NCBI RefSeq assembly: GCF_918697925.1
Contig: NZ_CAKKMF010000012.1
Coordinates: forward strand, 1-64,000
Length of the DNA: 64,000 bases
Direction: 5' to 3'
Source of the DNA: Arthrobacter sp. Bi26
Lineage (GTDB): Bacteria > Actinomycetota > Actinomycetes > Actinomycetales > Micrococcaceae
Part shown: piece by piece, positions 41,433-49,665 of the stretch
Position numbering within the stretch: position 1 is the stretch's first letter
Layout: each line of letters starts with the position of its first letter
Translations under genes and position numbers: made by a program
The notes under the pieces: model-generated
Database searches by the model: none
What the model saw: only the letters and a program-made list of their open reading frames with translations
What the model was told of the DNA's origin: nothing

Positions 41433-42755
41433 CTACGGGAATGCCTGCTGCGAGTAAGCCGGCGCGGCGCCTTCCGCGGGGAGCTCCAGCGTGAAGGTGC
41501 TTCCGGATCCCAGGTGCGTGTTGCAAGAGATGGAGCCGCCATGGCGCTCCACGATCGCCTTCGTGATCGACAACCCGAGCCCGGCCCCCGGGATGGAACC
41601 GTCCCGCACCGCCGGGCTTCGGAAGAACCGCGTGAAGACTTGTTCGGCGTCGGTGGCTGTCATCCCCAATCCGTCATCTTCCACGTGCAGCAGCACCCGG
41701 TCTCCCTCCGTGCTGGCGGAGACGCGCACGCTGCCGCCGTTGGGTGAGTATTTGATGGCGTTGGAAATGAGGTTGTCCAGTGCCTGGTTGATCCGGAGCG
41801 GGTCCACGTGCGCCCATAGCGGCGCCGGCACTTCCATCGAGAGCGTGACCTGGGAAGCCTCGGCGTGGGCGTGGGCCGAACCGAGGCTCGCCTCCACAAG
41901 GCTCGCCAGATCGGTCCTCAGCGGATGGATGTGGACAGCCGAGTTGGCGGACATCAGCAGATCCGAGACAAGGGCGAGGAGTCGTTCGGCGTTTCGTTGC
42001 GCAACCTCGAGGCGGCGGAGGGCCTGTGCGGACAACTGTTCCGAGTCGCTGAGGGCTAGATCCAGATTGCCGATGATCGATGTGAGGGGGGTCCGGAACT
42101 CATGGGAGACGGTGGTGACCACGTCGTCCTTGGCCGACAGGGCATCGATCAGACCGGACACCTCGTCATTGAGCAGCCGTTCGCGTTCACGGCCGGCGTG
42201 GAGTTGGCTTGCCAAGCGCCCAGTCAACTCCTGCCGCGCGAATCGCAGGACAACGGAGACGGCCAATGTGATGAACGGCAGGAGGACGGCGGCCGCGATT
42301 CGGTCCGGGGGGGAGCCGGCGTGGAGCAGCCACGGCAGGCCGGTCAGCAACGGCCCGAAGAAGCTGATCGAGAGGATGGCCGGACCGGACAAACGTGAGA
42401 CTGTGATCCAGAGGACCGGAAGAATGGCCAGGATGCCGAGGTCCGGCAGGCCTTCGACGCTGTCACTGCGGATGAGGCAGATCGCGGCCAAGTCGAGCAC
42501 GGGGATTGCTAGCGGAGCGAGCAGCCCGAATCGCTGCCAGGGCAACAGAAGGCAGGCGATAAAGAGTGCCAGTTGGAGCGCCGAGGCAGCCCGCCACAGG
42601 CCGCTCTCGAAGAGGCCGGGCCAGCCCCAGGGCGCAGCAAGCACCACAGCAGTCATCGCCAGCGTGAGCGGGAGCTGGCATAGGGCCACCCGCACACGCC
42701 GCGGGAACCCCGCAAAGGTACCTTCCTGGTTCCGGACCAGTTGCTGTTTACTCAA
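41433..42755 (-). CDS. Membrane sensor histidine kinase
   Basis: The 440-residue kinase has about six hydrophobic segments in residues 25-172 with no large extracellular domain, so it probably senses within the membrane or cytoplasm. A short coiled linker leads to HisKA with SHEFRTPLT (H218 as phosphorylation site). The ATPase domain has the N box LDNLISNAIKYSP (around 326-338), G1 DDGLGM (360-365) and G2 GAGLGLS (390-396). The divergent response regulator across a 210-base gap is its likely partner. The signal is unknown. Location next to two Tad pilus clusters suggests, but does not prove, a link to piliation. Confidence 0.92.
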   Translation of the reverse strand: MSKQQLVRNQEGTFAGFPRRVRVALCQLPLTLAMTAVVLAAPWGWPGLFESGLWRAASALQLALFIACLLLPWQRFGLLAPLAIPVLDLAAICLIRSDSVEGLPDLGILAILPVLWITVSRLSGPAILSISFFGPLLTGLPWLLHAGSPPDRIAAAVLLPFITLAVSVVLRFARQELTGRLASQLHAGRERERLLNDEVSGLIDALSAKDDVVTTVSHEFRTPLTSIIGNLDLALSDSEQLSAQALRRLEVAQRNAERLLALVSDLLMSANSAVHIHPLRTDLASLVEASLGSAHAHAEASQVTLSMEVPAPLWAHVDPLRINQALDNLISNAIKYSPNGGSVRVSASTEGDRVLLHVEDDGLGMTATDAEQVFTRFFRSPAVRDGSIPGAGLGLSITKAIVERHGGSISCNTHLGSGSTFTLELPAEGAAPAYSQQAFP

Positions 42756-42965
42756 TGCACCCGCGCCCCTTCCTCACTGCTCCAATTTAACGGCATTCGT
42801 CACGCTAACTTGACAAGTTACGAAATTATATTGCGGTGGCTGTGCCTAAACGGTCATTGGCGCTATAGCGTAGGTAATCTAGCAATGCTGGCGAATCATC
42901 ATTGCACAGCAGTACCGACGCGGCAGCTATGGGGGTAGGTGCCGCATCAGATGTGAGGGGGGGCC
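42756..42965. promoter_or_regulatory. Divergent kinase/regulator intergenic region with candidate operator
   Basis: This AT-richer gap contains the palindrome AACTTG A CAAGTT (42807-42819), flanked by TTCGT (42796-42800) and ACGAA (42820-42824). On the minus strand a consensus TATAAT lies at 42825-42830, partly overlapping, and would serve the kinase gene. The layout fits an autoregulated two-component promoter. Confidence 0.45.
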
Positions 42966-43736
42966 ATGACTGACTTGGGAGTCGCCGTCGTTGTGGAAGA
43001 CGACGACGACGTGCGTCATCTCGTCGAAGCTGTGTTAAGCCAGGCGGGATTTGACGTCCACGGCGCAGCGAGCGGTCGCGAGGGGGTCGAGGTCGTACGG
43101 AATGAGAAGGCCAATGTTGTCACCTTGGACGTTGGCCTCAACGATATTGACGGCTTTGAAGTCCTGCGTCGAATTCGGCAGTTCAGCGATGCCTACGTGG
43201 TCATGCTGACGGCGAGGACGGACGAGTTGGACACATTGACCGCACTGCATACCGGCGCCGACGATTTCATGACCAAACCGTTCCGGCCGCGCGAGCTCCG
43301 AGCCCGGGTCTCTGCGATGATGCGCCGGCCTCGGCAGGACGGCCCCGCTGCCGAGTCCGTGGACCCGGGAACGGCTCCGTCGAAGGCCGTTGTCCTGTCC
43401 CACGATTCGGAATTCCGGCACAACGGCCTGGTATTGAACCCACACACCCGTTCGGTCACCGTTGACGGCATTGCTGCCAGTCTCACGCGCAGTGAGTTCG
43501 ATCTCCTGCATGCCCTGTTGAAAGGGGCAGGTGCCGTCCGGTCGAAGACCGATCTGGTGCGGGTAGTGCGGGGTGAGCACTACAGCGCGGACGCCTACAT
43601 CAGTGAATCCGACGAGCGTGCCGTCGAAGTGCACATCGGCAACATGCGTCGCAAGCTGCGGGAGGATCCGCTGCACCCTCGTTGGCTCCAGACCGTCCGT
43701 GGCGTTGGGTACCGGCTCACGCCGGCCTCGGACTAG
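42966..43736 (+). CDS. OmpR-family response regulator
   Basis: The 256-residue regulator has a receiver domain with acidic pocket EDDDD (11-15), phosphoacceptor D55 in VTLDVGLND, switch T82 and K104 in FMTKPF. A winged-helix DNA-binding domain follows from about residue 150 (LTRSEFDLLHALLKGAGAVRSKTDLVRVV, then EVHIGNMRRKL and VRGVGYRL). The linker between domains, about 35 residues, is longer than average. ATG 42966 has GAGGGGGGG upstream. It is divergent from its probable kinase and overlaps the convergent Hpt-like gene by four bases. Confidence 0.95.
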   Translation: MTDLGVAVVVEDDDDVRHLVEAVLSQAGFDVHGAASGREGVEVVRNEKANVVTLDVGLNDIDGFEVLRRIRQFSDAYVVMLTARTDELDTLTALHTGADDFMTKPFRPRELRARVSAMMRRPRQDGPAAESVDPGTAPSKAVVLSHDSEFRHNGLVLNPHTRSVTVDGIAASLTRSEFDLLHALLKGAGAVRSKTDLVRVVRGEHYSADAYISESDERAVEVHIGNMRRKLREDPLHPRWLQTVRGVGYRLTPASD

Positions 43737-44194
43737 CTGTCCCCGAGGTTGTGCCTGAGCTGCAGTTCGTCCACTGTGTCGTTTCCACTCTCTGCAACTT
43801 CACGCAGGAGCAACCGCGCCAGGCGAGCGTCGCGGACGCGGATGGCGTCCTCAAGCTCTCTGGCGAGCTCGGCCAGACGGACGCCGCCGACCATCGCTGA
43901 GGACGTTTTCAGGCTCAGGACTGCGTCCAGTGCGGCCGTCTCGTCACCGCTATCAAGGGACGTCGCGAGGGATTGATAGCGATGGTCCCACATCCTTGCA
44001 TAGTCCCTGGCGAATACTTTGGCCACTGCAGGGCTGTCCAGCTGTGATCCGAGTTCCTTGAGGGCGGAGGGGTCCACGATCGGGCTCGCGACGTCTTCGG
44101 CCGCCGTTGCGGCCACGCCTGGACCGGACGGGGAGCTGTCGGCGGAGGAGCCAGTGTTTGCATCGCCGTCGTCTGGCGCACCTTGGAAGGACAT
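43733..44194 (-). CDS. Hpt-like protein lacking the phosphoacceptor histidine
   Basis: The 153-residue protein has a disordered Ser/Gly/Asp/Ala-rich N-terminus (1-40) and a helical domain (41-145). The segment AVLSLKTSSAMVGGVRLAELARELED reads like the Hpt signature AHxLKGSSANLG..L..L...LE. The histidine position is Leu93 and the following Gly is Thr97. It therefore cannot carry phosphate by the usual route. It may act as a binding or inhibitory partner of the neighbouring kinase or regulator. Its stop overlaps the regulator stop tail to tail. It lies downstream of the Tad genes on the same strand after a 118-base gap. Confidence 0.75.
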   Translation of the reverse strand: MSFQGAPDDGDANTGSSADSSPSGPGVAATAAEDVASPIVDPSALKELGSQLDSPAVAKVFARDYARMWDHRYQSLATSLDSGDETAALDAVLSLKTSSAMVGGVRLAELARELEDAIRVRDARLARLLLREVAESGNDTVDELQLRHNLGDS

Positions 44195-44312
44195 GTGCCC
44201 ACGCTACTGCCTGGTCTGGCCGATGCCCGGCGCACCGTGTGATCCTGCGGAAACCTTTCGGCTATCCCGATGGCTTCCTGAGGGTTTGCCGTGAAGGCGC
44301 CATGGGCCGGCG

Positions 44313-45197
44313 TTACTGGCCGCTGAACGTCTCGATCGTGTTGATGACGGCGGGACCCAGGATGGCAATGAAGAGGACCGGAAAGATGAAGAATAGGAGC
44401 GGAAACAGGATCATCACGGGCAGCTTCATGGCCTTCTCTTCTGCCCGCTGCCGGCGCTTGACGCGCATCACCTTGGCCTGGACGCGCAGGACGCGGCTAA
44501 TGGCGATGCCGTACGTATCCGCCTGCACCACTGCCTGGACGAAGCTCCGGAGTTCGGGGATGTTGGTGCGTTCTGCGAGGGCGAGGTAGGACTCGCGGCG
44601 GCTGCGTCCCACCTGCATGTCCTGCAGGGTGCGCACGAGTTCCTCCGCCAGCGGCCCTTTGCCGTTCTCGCCGGCGCGGGCCATGGCACCCTCGAAGCCG
44701 AGGCCGGCTTCCACAGAGATCAGCATCTGGTCCAGGGTGTTGGCGAGCTCCAGCTGCATGGCCTTCTGCCGTTCCTGCCCCTTGCTGTAGAGCATCAGAT
44801 CGGGGATGAAGTAGCCCAGGAACACTACGAACACCCCGACCAGCTTGATGATCGGCGTCGACCCAATGGAACTGAGGAACAATCCGAGCAATCCGCCCAC
44901 AACACCCAGGGCAGGTTTGGCTGCCAGCAGCCGGCCCAGGGGCATGTTTGCCGGGCGCCCGGCCAGGGACAGCAGATGATCGAGTTTGAGCACGTAGGCG
45001 GCTGGCGTGAGGCGGTAGCCGATCTTCTCGATGAAGCCTGTACTGGACTTCTTCTCCTCCTCCGCACGGTGGGTTCCCCTGGACAGGATGTCCCGGGCCA
45101 CCCTCTCGCCCTTCCTGTCGGCGGACAGCAGGGTCCACACCAGGTAGCCGAGCGGCAGACAGATCAGGAGGAGGGCGAGGACAATCAAGGGATCCAT
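44313..45197 (-). CDS. tadC: Tad pilus inner-membrane protein TadC (cluster 1)
   Basis: This 294-residue type II secretion F-domain protein is one of the two membrane platform subunits on which the TadA motor acts. Hydrophobic segments lie at residues 3-25, about 95-140 and 262-285. The F domain includes LANTLDQMLISVEAGLGFEGAM and RTLQDMQVGRSRRESYLALAERTNIPELRSFVQAVVQADTYG. It ends 118 bases before the Hpt-like gene and follows tadB by six bases. It closely resembles the cluster 2 copy at 51657-52535. Confidence 0.93.
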   Translation of the reverse strand: MDPLIVLALLLICLPLGYLVWTLLSADRKGERVARDILSRGTHRAEEEKKSSTGFIEKIGYRLTPAAYVLKLDHLLSLAGRPANMPLGRLLAAKPALGVVGGLLGLFLSSIGSTPIIKLVGVFVVFLGYFIPDLMLYSKGQERQKAMQLELANTLDQMLISVEAGLGFEGAMARAGENGKGPLAEELVRTLQDMQVGRSRRESYLALAERTNIPELRSFVQAVVQADTYGIAISRVLRVQAKVMRVKRRQRAEEKAMKLPVMILFPLLFFIFPVLFIAILGPAVINTIETFSGQ

Positions 45198-45203
45198 GGC
45201 CGG

Positions 45204-46136
45204 TCAGAACTTCAGGTCGATAATCTTGCGCATCCAGAGACCGCCAATGGTCATCAGGATGACGGACGCCACAACCATGATTCCGCCAAGAAGTGTGGTG
45301 AACATCTTGTCCATGTACCCGGGGCTGACCAACATCAGCATGGCCACAATGCCGAGCGGGAGGGCCATCAGGATGTAGGCAGAGAACTTGCCCTCCGCGG
45401 CCAGGGACTTGATGTGGCCCTTGATCTCGCTGCGTTCGCGGATGGTTTCGTTCACCTGGTCCATCACCTCGGCCAGGTTGCCGCCCACTTCGCGGTTGAT
45501 CTGGATGGCCTGGGAGATCCAGACGAAGTCCTCGTTCTTCATCCGCTCCGCCGTGTCGTTGAGCGAGGCCAGCAGGTCACGCCCCAGGCTCGTCTCCGAG
45601 ATGACCCGGCGCATCTCCTCGGAGGTGGGGGCCTGGGATTCATTGGCGGCGGCGTCGATGGCGCGAAGAATACTGTGCCCGGCGCGGAGGCTGCCGGAGA
45701 GCAGCTGCAAAGTATCGCCCAGCTGGGCATCGAATTTGGCGCGCCTCTTACCCGCCAGGAAACCCAGGACGAGGTGCCCCAGGAAAGGCGCAGCGAGCAT
45801 CAGGAGTATCGCCAGAAGGGGGCCTGCCACCACGAGGCCCACGAGTCCGCCCACGAAGGAACCGATGATCACCAGGAACAGGAAATCCGCCTGGCTCAGG
45901 CGCAGGCCTGCGTTCTCGAGGGCTTCCCGGTTGAAGAACCGGACGTTCCGCTTTGCCAGGAAGCGCTCGATCAGCTCGACGGCGGAACCCGCGAAACGGG
46001 TCAGTTGCGAGTCCGATTCGGTCCGGTAGGGCCGACGGCGATCCAGCGGTACGGTGGGGGTGCGGGGGATGAGTACTGTCGCTCCGGCCAGGGCGGCTGC
46101 CGCGACCACGAGTATGACGCTTATTATCAGGACCAT
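45204..46136 (-). CDS. tadB: Tad pilus inner-membrane protein TadB (cluster 1)
   Basis: TadB (310 residues) pairs with TadC as the pilus assembly platform. It has an N-terminal membrane segment, two more around residues 85-130, the F domain (GDTLQLLSGSLRAGHSILRAIDAAANES, then NREVGGNLAEVMDQVNETIRER) and two C-terminal membrane helices. Five bases separate it from tadA upstream. The cluster 2 paralogue is at 52546-53499. Confidence 0.93.
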   Translation of the reverse strand: MVLIISVILVVAAAALAGATVLIPRTPTVPLDRRRPYRTESDSQLTRFAGSAVELIERFLAKRNVRFFNREALENAGLRLSQADFLFLVIIGSFVGGLVGLVVAGPLLAILLMLAAPFLGHLVLGFLAGKRRAKFDAQLGDTLQLLSGSLRAGHSILRAIDAAANESQAPTSEEMRRVISETSLGRDLLASLNDTAERMKNEDFVWISQAIQINREVGGNLAEVMDQVNETIRERSEIKGHIKSLAAEGKFSAYILMALPLGIVAMLMLVSPGYMDKMFTTLLGGIMVVASVILMTIGGLWMRKIIDLKF

Positions 46137-46141
46137 GAGCG

Positions 46142-47602
46142 TCAGTGCCTTCCGCTGGAGGCCACGGGCGCCCCGAAGACGCCGGCCGAAACGTGGATGC
46201 CCAGATCTTCGAAGCGGTCGATAAACCGTGGACGGATTCCGGTGGGAACCGGAGTCCCAAGGAAACGTCCGTGCTGGTCAACACCTGCGGAATAGTCGAA
46301 GACAAAGGCATCCTGGAGGGTGACGATGTCACCTTCCATGCCCTGGACTTCCGTGACGTGCGTGATGCGGCGGGTGCCGTCCCGGAGCCGGGAAATCTGG
46401 ATGATCAGGTTGACGGCGGACGCGATCTGTTCGCGGATGGCCCGCAGCGGCAGATCCATGCCGGCCATGAGCACCAGCGTTTCCAGACGGGCGACGGCGT
46501 CGCGCGGCGAGTTGGAGTGGACCGTGGAGAGCGAACCGTCGTGGCCGGTGTTCATGGCCTGGAGCATGTCCAACGATTCGCCGCCGCGGACCTCACCCAC
46601 CACGATGCGGTCCGGACGCATGCGCAGGGAGTTGCGCAGCAGTTCGCGGATGGTGACTTCACCCTTGCCTTCGGTGTTTGGCGGCCGGCTTTCCAGCCGC
46701 ACCACATGGGCCTGCTGGATCTGGAGTTCAACGGCATCCTCGATGGTCACGATGCGCTCGTTGGCCGGAAGGAAAGACGAAAGCACATTGAGAAGCGTGG
46801 TCTTGCCTGTGCCCGTACCGCCGGAAACGATGATGTTCAGCTTGGCCTTGACGCAGGCGTTGAGCAGCTCGGCCATCTCCGGGGTGAGGGTGCCGAATTC
46901 GATCAGGTTCCGGACGGTCAGCGGCACCTTGCTGAACTTACGGATGGTCAGCGATGAGCCACCGACGGCGAGCGGGGGGATCACGGCGTTGACGCGGGAG
47001 CCGTCTTCCAGTCGCGCGTCGACCAGAGGCGAGGATTCATCGATACGACGGCCCACCTTGGACACGATGCGTTCGATGACTTTGCGCAGGTGGTCCTCGG
47101 AGCTGAACATCGATTCGGTGAGCGTCAGCTGGCCCTTGCGTTCCACATAGATCTGGTCCATCCGGTTCACCATGATTTCCGTGACGTCCGGATCGTCGAG
47201 GAGCCGCTGCAGCGGTCCGTAGCCGAGCACGTCGTCGGCCACGTCCCGGACCAACCGGGAGCGCTCATCCGCCGTCAGCGGGACCTGCTCCGAATCGATG
47301 ATGCGGGTGAGCTCCTCCCGGGCCGTACTGCGCAGCTCGGCCTCCGTGATGGCAGAGTCGTTGAACCGGGCCCCCATCTTTTCGAACAGGGCGGTCGCGG
47401 CGCGCTGCTTGATCGCGGCAAAAGCGTCCACGGGCTGGTGGCCTTTGGCCTGGAAACCTTCGTGCTGGACGGACGCGCCCGGCGACTGTACCGGCTTGGC
47501 GGGCGACGCCGGCCGTTCCCGGCGTGTTGCAGCCACGGAAGTAGGGACCGGCGGGCGCGGAACCGGGGGAGCGGTGTTGGCGGCAACGGAAGCCACAGCC
47601 AT
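46142..47602 (-). CDS. tadA: Tad pilus motor ATPase TadA/CpaF (cluster 1)
   Basis: This secretion ATPase powers Flp pilus extension. Counting 486 residues from ATG 47602, Walker A is SGGTGTGKTT (260-269). The Asp box IVTIEDAVELQIQ, Walker B-like region MRPDRIVVGEVRGGE and His box TGHDGSLSTVHSNSPRDA follow. The open frame continues upstream from 47602 to the stop of the previous gene, reading LKLSERIQAAQEKT from a CTG at 47665. This matches the N-terminus of the cluster 2 copy, so the true start may be that CTG. No normal start codon is available there. Confidence 0.93.
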   Translation of the reverse strand: MAVASVAANTAPPVPRPPVPTSVAATRRERPASPAKPVQSPGASVQHEGFQAKGHQPVDAFAAIKQRAATALFEKMGARFNDSAITEAELRSTAREELTRIIDSEQVPLTADERSRLVRDVADDVLGYGPLQRLLDDPDVTEIMVNRMDQIYVERKGQLTLTESMFSSEDHLRKVIERIVSKVGRRIDESSPLVDARLEDGSRVNAVIPPLAVGGSSLTIRKFSKVPLTVRNLIEFGTLTPEMAELLNACVKAKLNIIVSGGTGTGKTTLLNVLSSFLPANERIVTIEDAVELQIQQAHVVRLESRPPNTEGKGEVTIRELLRNSLRMRPDRIVVGEVRGGESLDMLQAMNTGHDGSLSTVHSNSPRDAVARLETLVLMAGMDLPLRAIREQIASAVNLIIQISRLRDGTRRITHVTEVQGMEGDIVTLQDAFVFDYSAGVDQHGRFLGTPVPTGIRPRFIDRFEDLGIHVSAGVFGAPVASSGRH

Positions 47603-47665
47603 GGCCGGCGTGGCGGCAGGCTGGGTCTTCTCCTGCGCGGCCTGGATGCGTTCTGACAGTTTCAG

Positions 47666-48859
47666 CTAGACCACAACCCGCCGGTGACTCTTACGCTGGG
47701 ATTTCGTCCGCCCGGCCGGGCTGAACCGTTCCACGAGCTGGTTGAGGCCTTTGACGGCAGGGTCCTTTCGGGCTTCCTGTAGGACGGGAACGCCACGGTT
47801 GGTGGAGAACGCGACAGCACGGGAACGCGGGACACTGACATCCACGGGGGCGCCAAGGGTGGATTCGACATCCTGGACCGAGAGACCGCACTTGGGATCG
47901 GCCATGTTGAGCACCACGTGCCGGCTTTCCGGCATGATGTCCAGCTGACGGAGGATATCGAGACCGGAACGGAGGCCGCGGACGCTGGGGATGTCCATGG
48001 CGCTCACCCAGACCACGTCGGTGCAGGCCTCCATGGCGGCCAACCCGATTTCAGGCAATCCGGGTGCGGTGTCCACCACCACGTATTGGAACTCGTCCGC
48101 CAACTGCTCCAGCAGACGGGTGATCTGCTCGGGGGTGATGTAATCGGCCTCAACCGGGCTGACGGGGGCGCAGAGGGCGTAGATGCTGGACGGGTGAACG
48201 GTGAGAAAAGCCTTCAGCACTAGCGTGTCCTGGCTAGCGGCAGGGGAGACGGCATCCGTGACCGTATGCTCGGGATTCAGGTACAGCCCGGAGGCGACGT
48301 CGCCGAACTGCAGGTCCAGATCCACGATCACCACGCTCATGGGTGCAATTTTCCCCAGGCCCACGGCGATGTTGGTGGCGATGGTGGTCTTGCCGACGCC
48401 ACCTTTGGGAGAGAACACGCCGATGACTGTGCCCTTGCCTCCTTCCGCCTGCTGAGGCTGATCCGTCCGGTGACGGCTGGCGAAGGACTGGCACGCCCGC
48501 TCCAAAAGCACCCGCATCTGCGCCGGATCGGCTGAAGGGCTGAGGATGTCCCGGACGCCGGCCCGCATGGCCTGCAGGATGAAAGCGGGATCCGGCTCGC
48601 TGACCAGGAGAACCGTCAGGTCAGGGACCTGGACGTCAAGCACGGTGGCGAGGCGCAGGGCCTCGTCGATCGGCACGTCGGGCCCCAGCACAAGAACCTC
48701 CGGCTGCTCCTGGTTCAGCTGGGCGAACAGGTCGTAGGGACCGGCGGGCAAAACATGGGTCAGGAATGTCTGCACGCCGCCCTGGAGCCCGCCGGCAACC
48801 GCCTGCCGCAAGCGGTTGTCAAAGTCCGCGTTCGGTGTGATCAGGACGAAGCGGCTCAC
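47666..48859 (-). CDS. tadZ: Tad pilus protein TadZ/CpaE, MinD-like ATPase (cluster 1)
   Basis: TadZ localises the Tad machine to its site on the membrane. The 397-residue protein has an N-terminal atypical receiver-like domain (1-130) with EVLVLGPDVPIDEAL and TVLLVSE. A ParA/MinD ATPase follows with the deviant Walker A SPKGGVGKTTIATNIAVGLG and VVIVDLDLQFGDVASGL. An Arg/Lys-rich tail (KSQRKSHRR) ends the protein. Its start overlaps the end of cpaB by four bases. Confidence 0.92.
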   Translation of the reverse strand: MSRFVLITPNADFDNRLRQAVAGGLQGGVQTFLTHVLPAGPYDLFAQLNQEQPEVLVLGPDVPIDEALRLATVLDVQVPDLTVLLVSEPDPAFILQAMRAGVRDILSPSADPAQMRVLLERACQSFASRHRTDQPQQAEGGKGTVIGVFSPKGGVGKTTIATNIAVGLGKIAPMSVVIVDLDLQFGDVASGLYLNPEHTVTDAVSPAASQDTLVLKAFLTVHPSSIYALCAPVSPVEADYITPEQITRLLEQLADEFQYVVVDTAPGLPEIGLAAMEACTDVVWVSAMDIPSVRGLRSGLDILRQLDIMPESRHVVLNMADPKCGLSVQDVESTLGAPVDVSVPRSRAVAFSTNRGVPVLQEARKDPAVKGLNQLVERFSPAGRTKSQRKSHRRVVV

Positions 48860-49623
48860 TTGTAGACCTCACTCCGCTGAATGATCCGGGGGCCGCCGTC
48901 CGTGGCGTCGAGCGGTTCCTTGCTCAGCCACATCTTGGCGTATTCGGCGGCGAACACAATCTTGGCGGCGTCCACGTCGCTGACCGCCACGGTGAGCATG
49001 AGTGAGCCGACCGGAAGGGTCGTGTCTCGAGGATCGGCTGTGGCGCTCGCGGTGGGTGTGGGCTGGGCGGCGGGGGTCGCCTCTGGAGCGCGCTGCACTG
49101 CGGTCACAAGCGCCTTTCGGACAGTCAACTTGGTGGTCTCCTTGTCGGCCTTGTCTGCCAGACCGCCGGCATCCATCGAAACGAAGACCCCCACGTGATC
49201 GCCAGGAACCAGACGGCCACCGATAACGCGATCCGGCTCCAGCTGAAAGGAGACCTCTTGAAGACCGGCCGGGATGTCTACCGCCCCTTGGATTTTGAGG
49301 TTTTCGGGTTCCACCAGCCGTTCTTTCACGAGCTGCTCGCCGGGAATGAGGTCGACTGCGGCAACCTTGCCTTGGGACTCATCCAGCGACTTGAGCGATG
49401 AAGCAGTTACGGCCGCTGCAGGCAGCTGTTCAGTAGCGATGGAAGCGCTCATGGCTTCCACCGGCGTTCCCGCGGGGATCGCTGCCTTGACTACCAAGAC
49501 GCTCACAGGCTCAAGGTTCTTGACGGCCCGCTGGTCCGCGCCCTGGGCGTAGGAAACGACCAGTAATGCGCCGATGATGGCGAGGACAACTGCCGCCGCT
49601 CCTGCCAACAACCGAGACTTCAC
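48856..49623 (-). CDS. cpaB: Tad pilus protein CpaB/RcpC (cluster 1)
   Basis: This 255-residue protein has an N-terminal membrane anchor (residues 5-26) and a SAF domain (SVLVVKAAIPAGTPVEAM, then LIPGEQLVKERLV). In diderm bacteria it works with the RcpA secretin. No secretin gene occurs here, as expected for a monoderm, so its role must be within the envelope, perhaps wall passage of the pilus. A Thr/Ala/Pro-rich insert near residue 200 is present. It is translationally coupled to tadZ and lies 42 bases after the TadG-like gene. Confidence 0.9.
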   Translation of the reverse strand: MKSRLLAGAAAVVLAIIGALLVVSYAQGADQRAVKNLEPVSVLVVKAAIPAGTPVEAMSASIATEQLPAAAVTASSLKSLDESQGKVAAVDLIPGEQLVKERLVEPENLKIQGAVDIPAGLQEVSFQLEPDRVIGGRLVPGDHVGVFVSMDAGGLADKADKETTKLTVRKALVTAVQRAPEATPAAQPTPTASATADPRDTTLPVGSLMLTVAVSDVDAAKIVFAAEYAKMWLSKEPLDATDGGPRIIQRSEVYK

Positions 49624-49665
49624 GAACTGCTCCTGAGGGGTATTGAATCGCTGAACTTCATAGAT

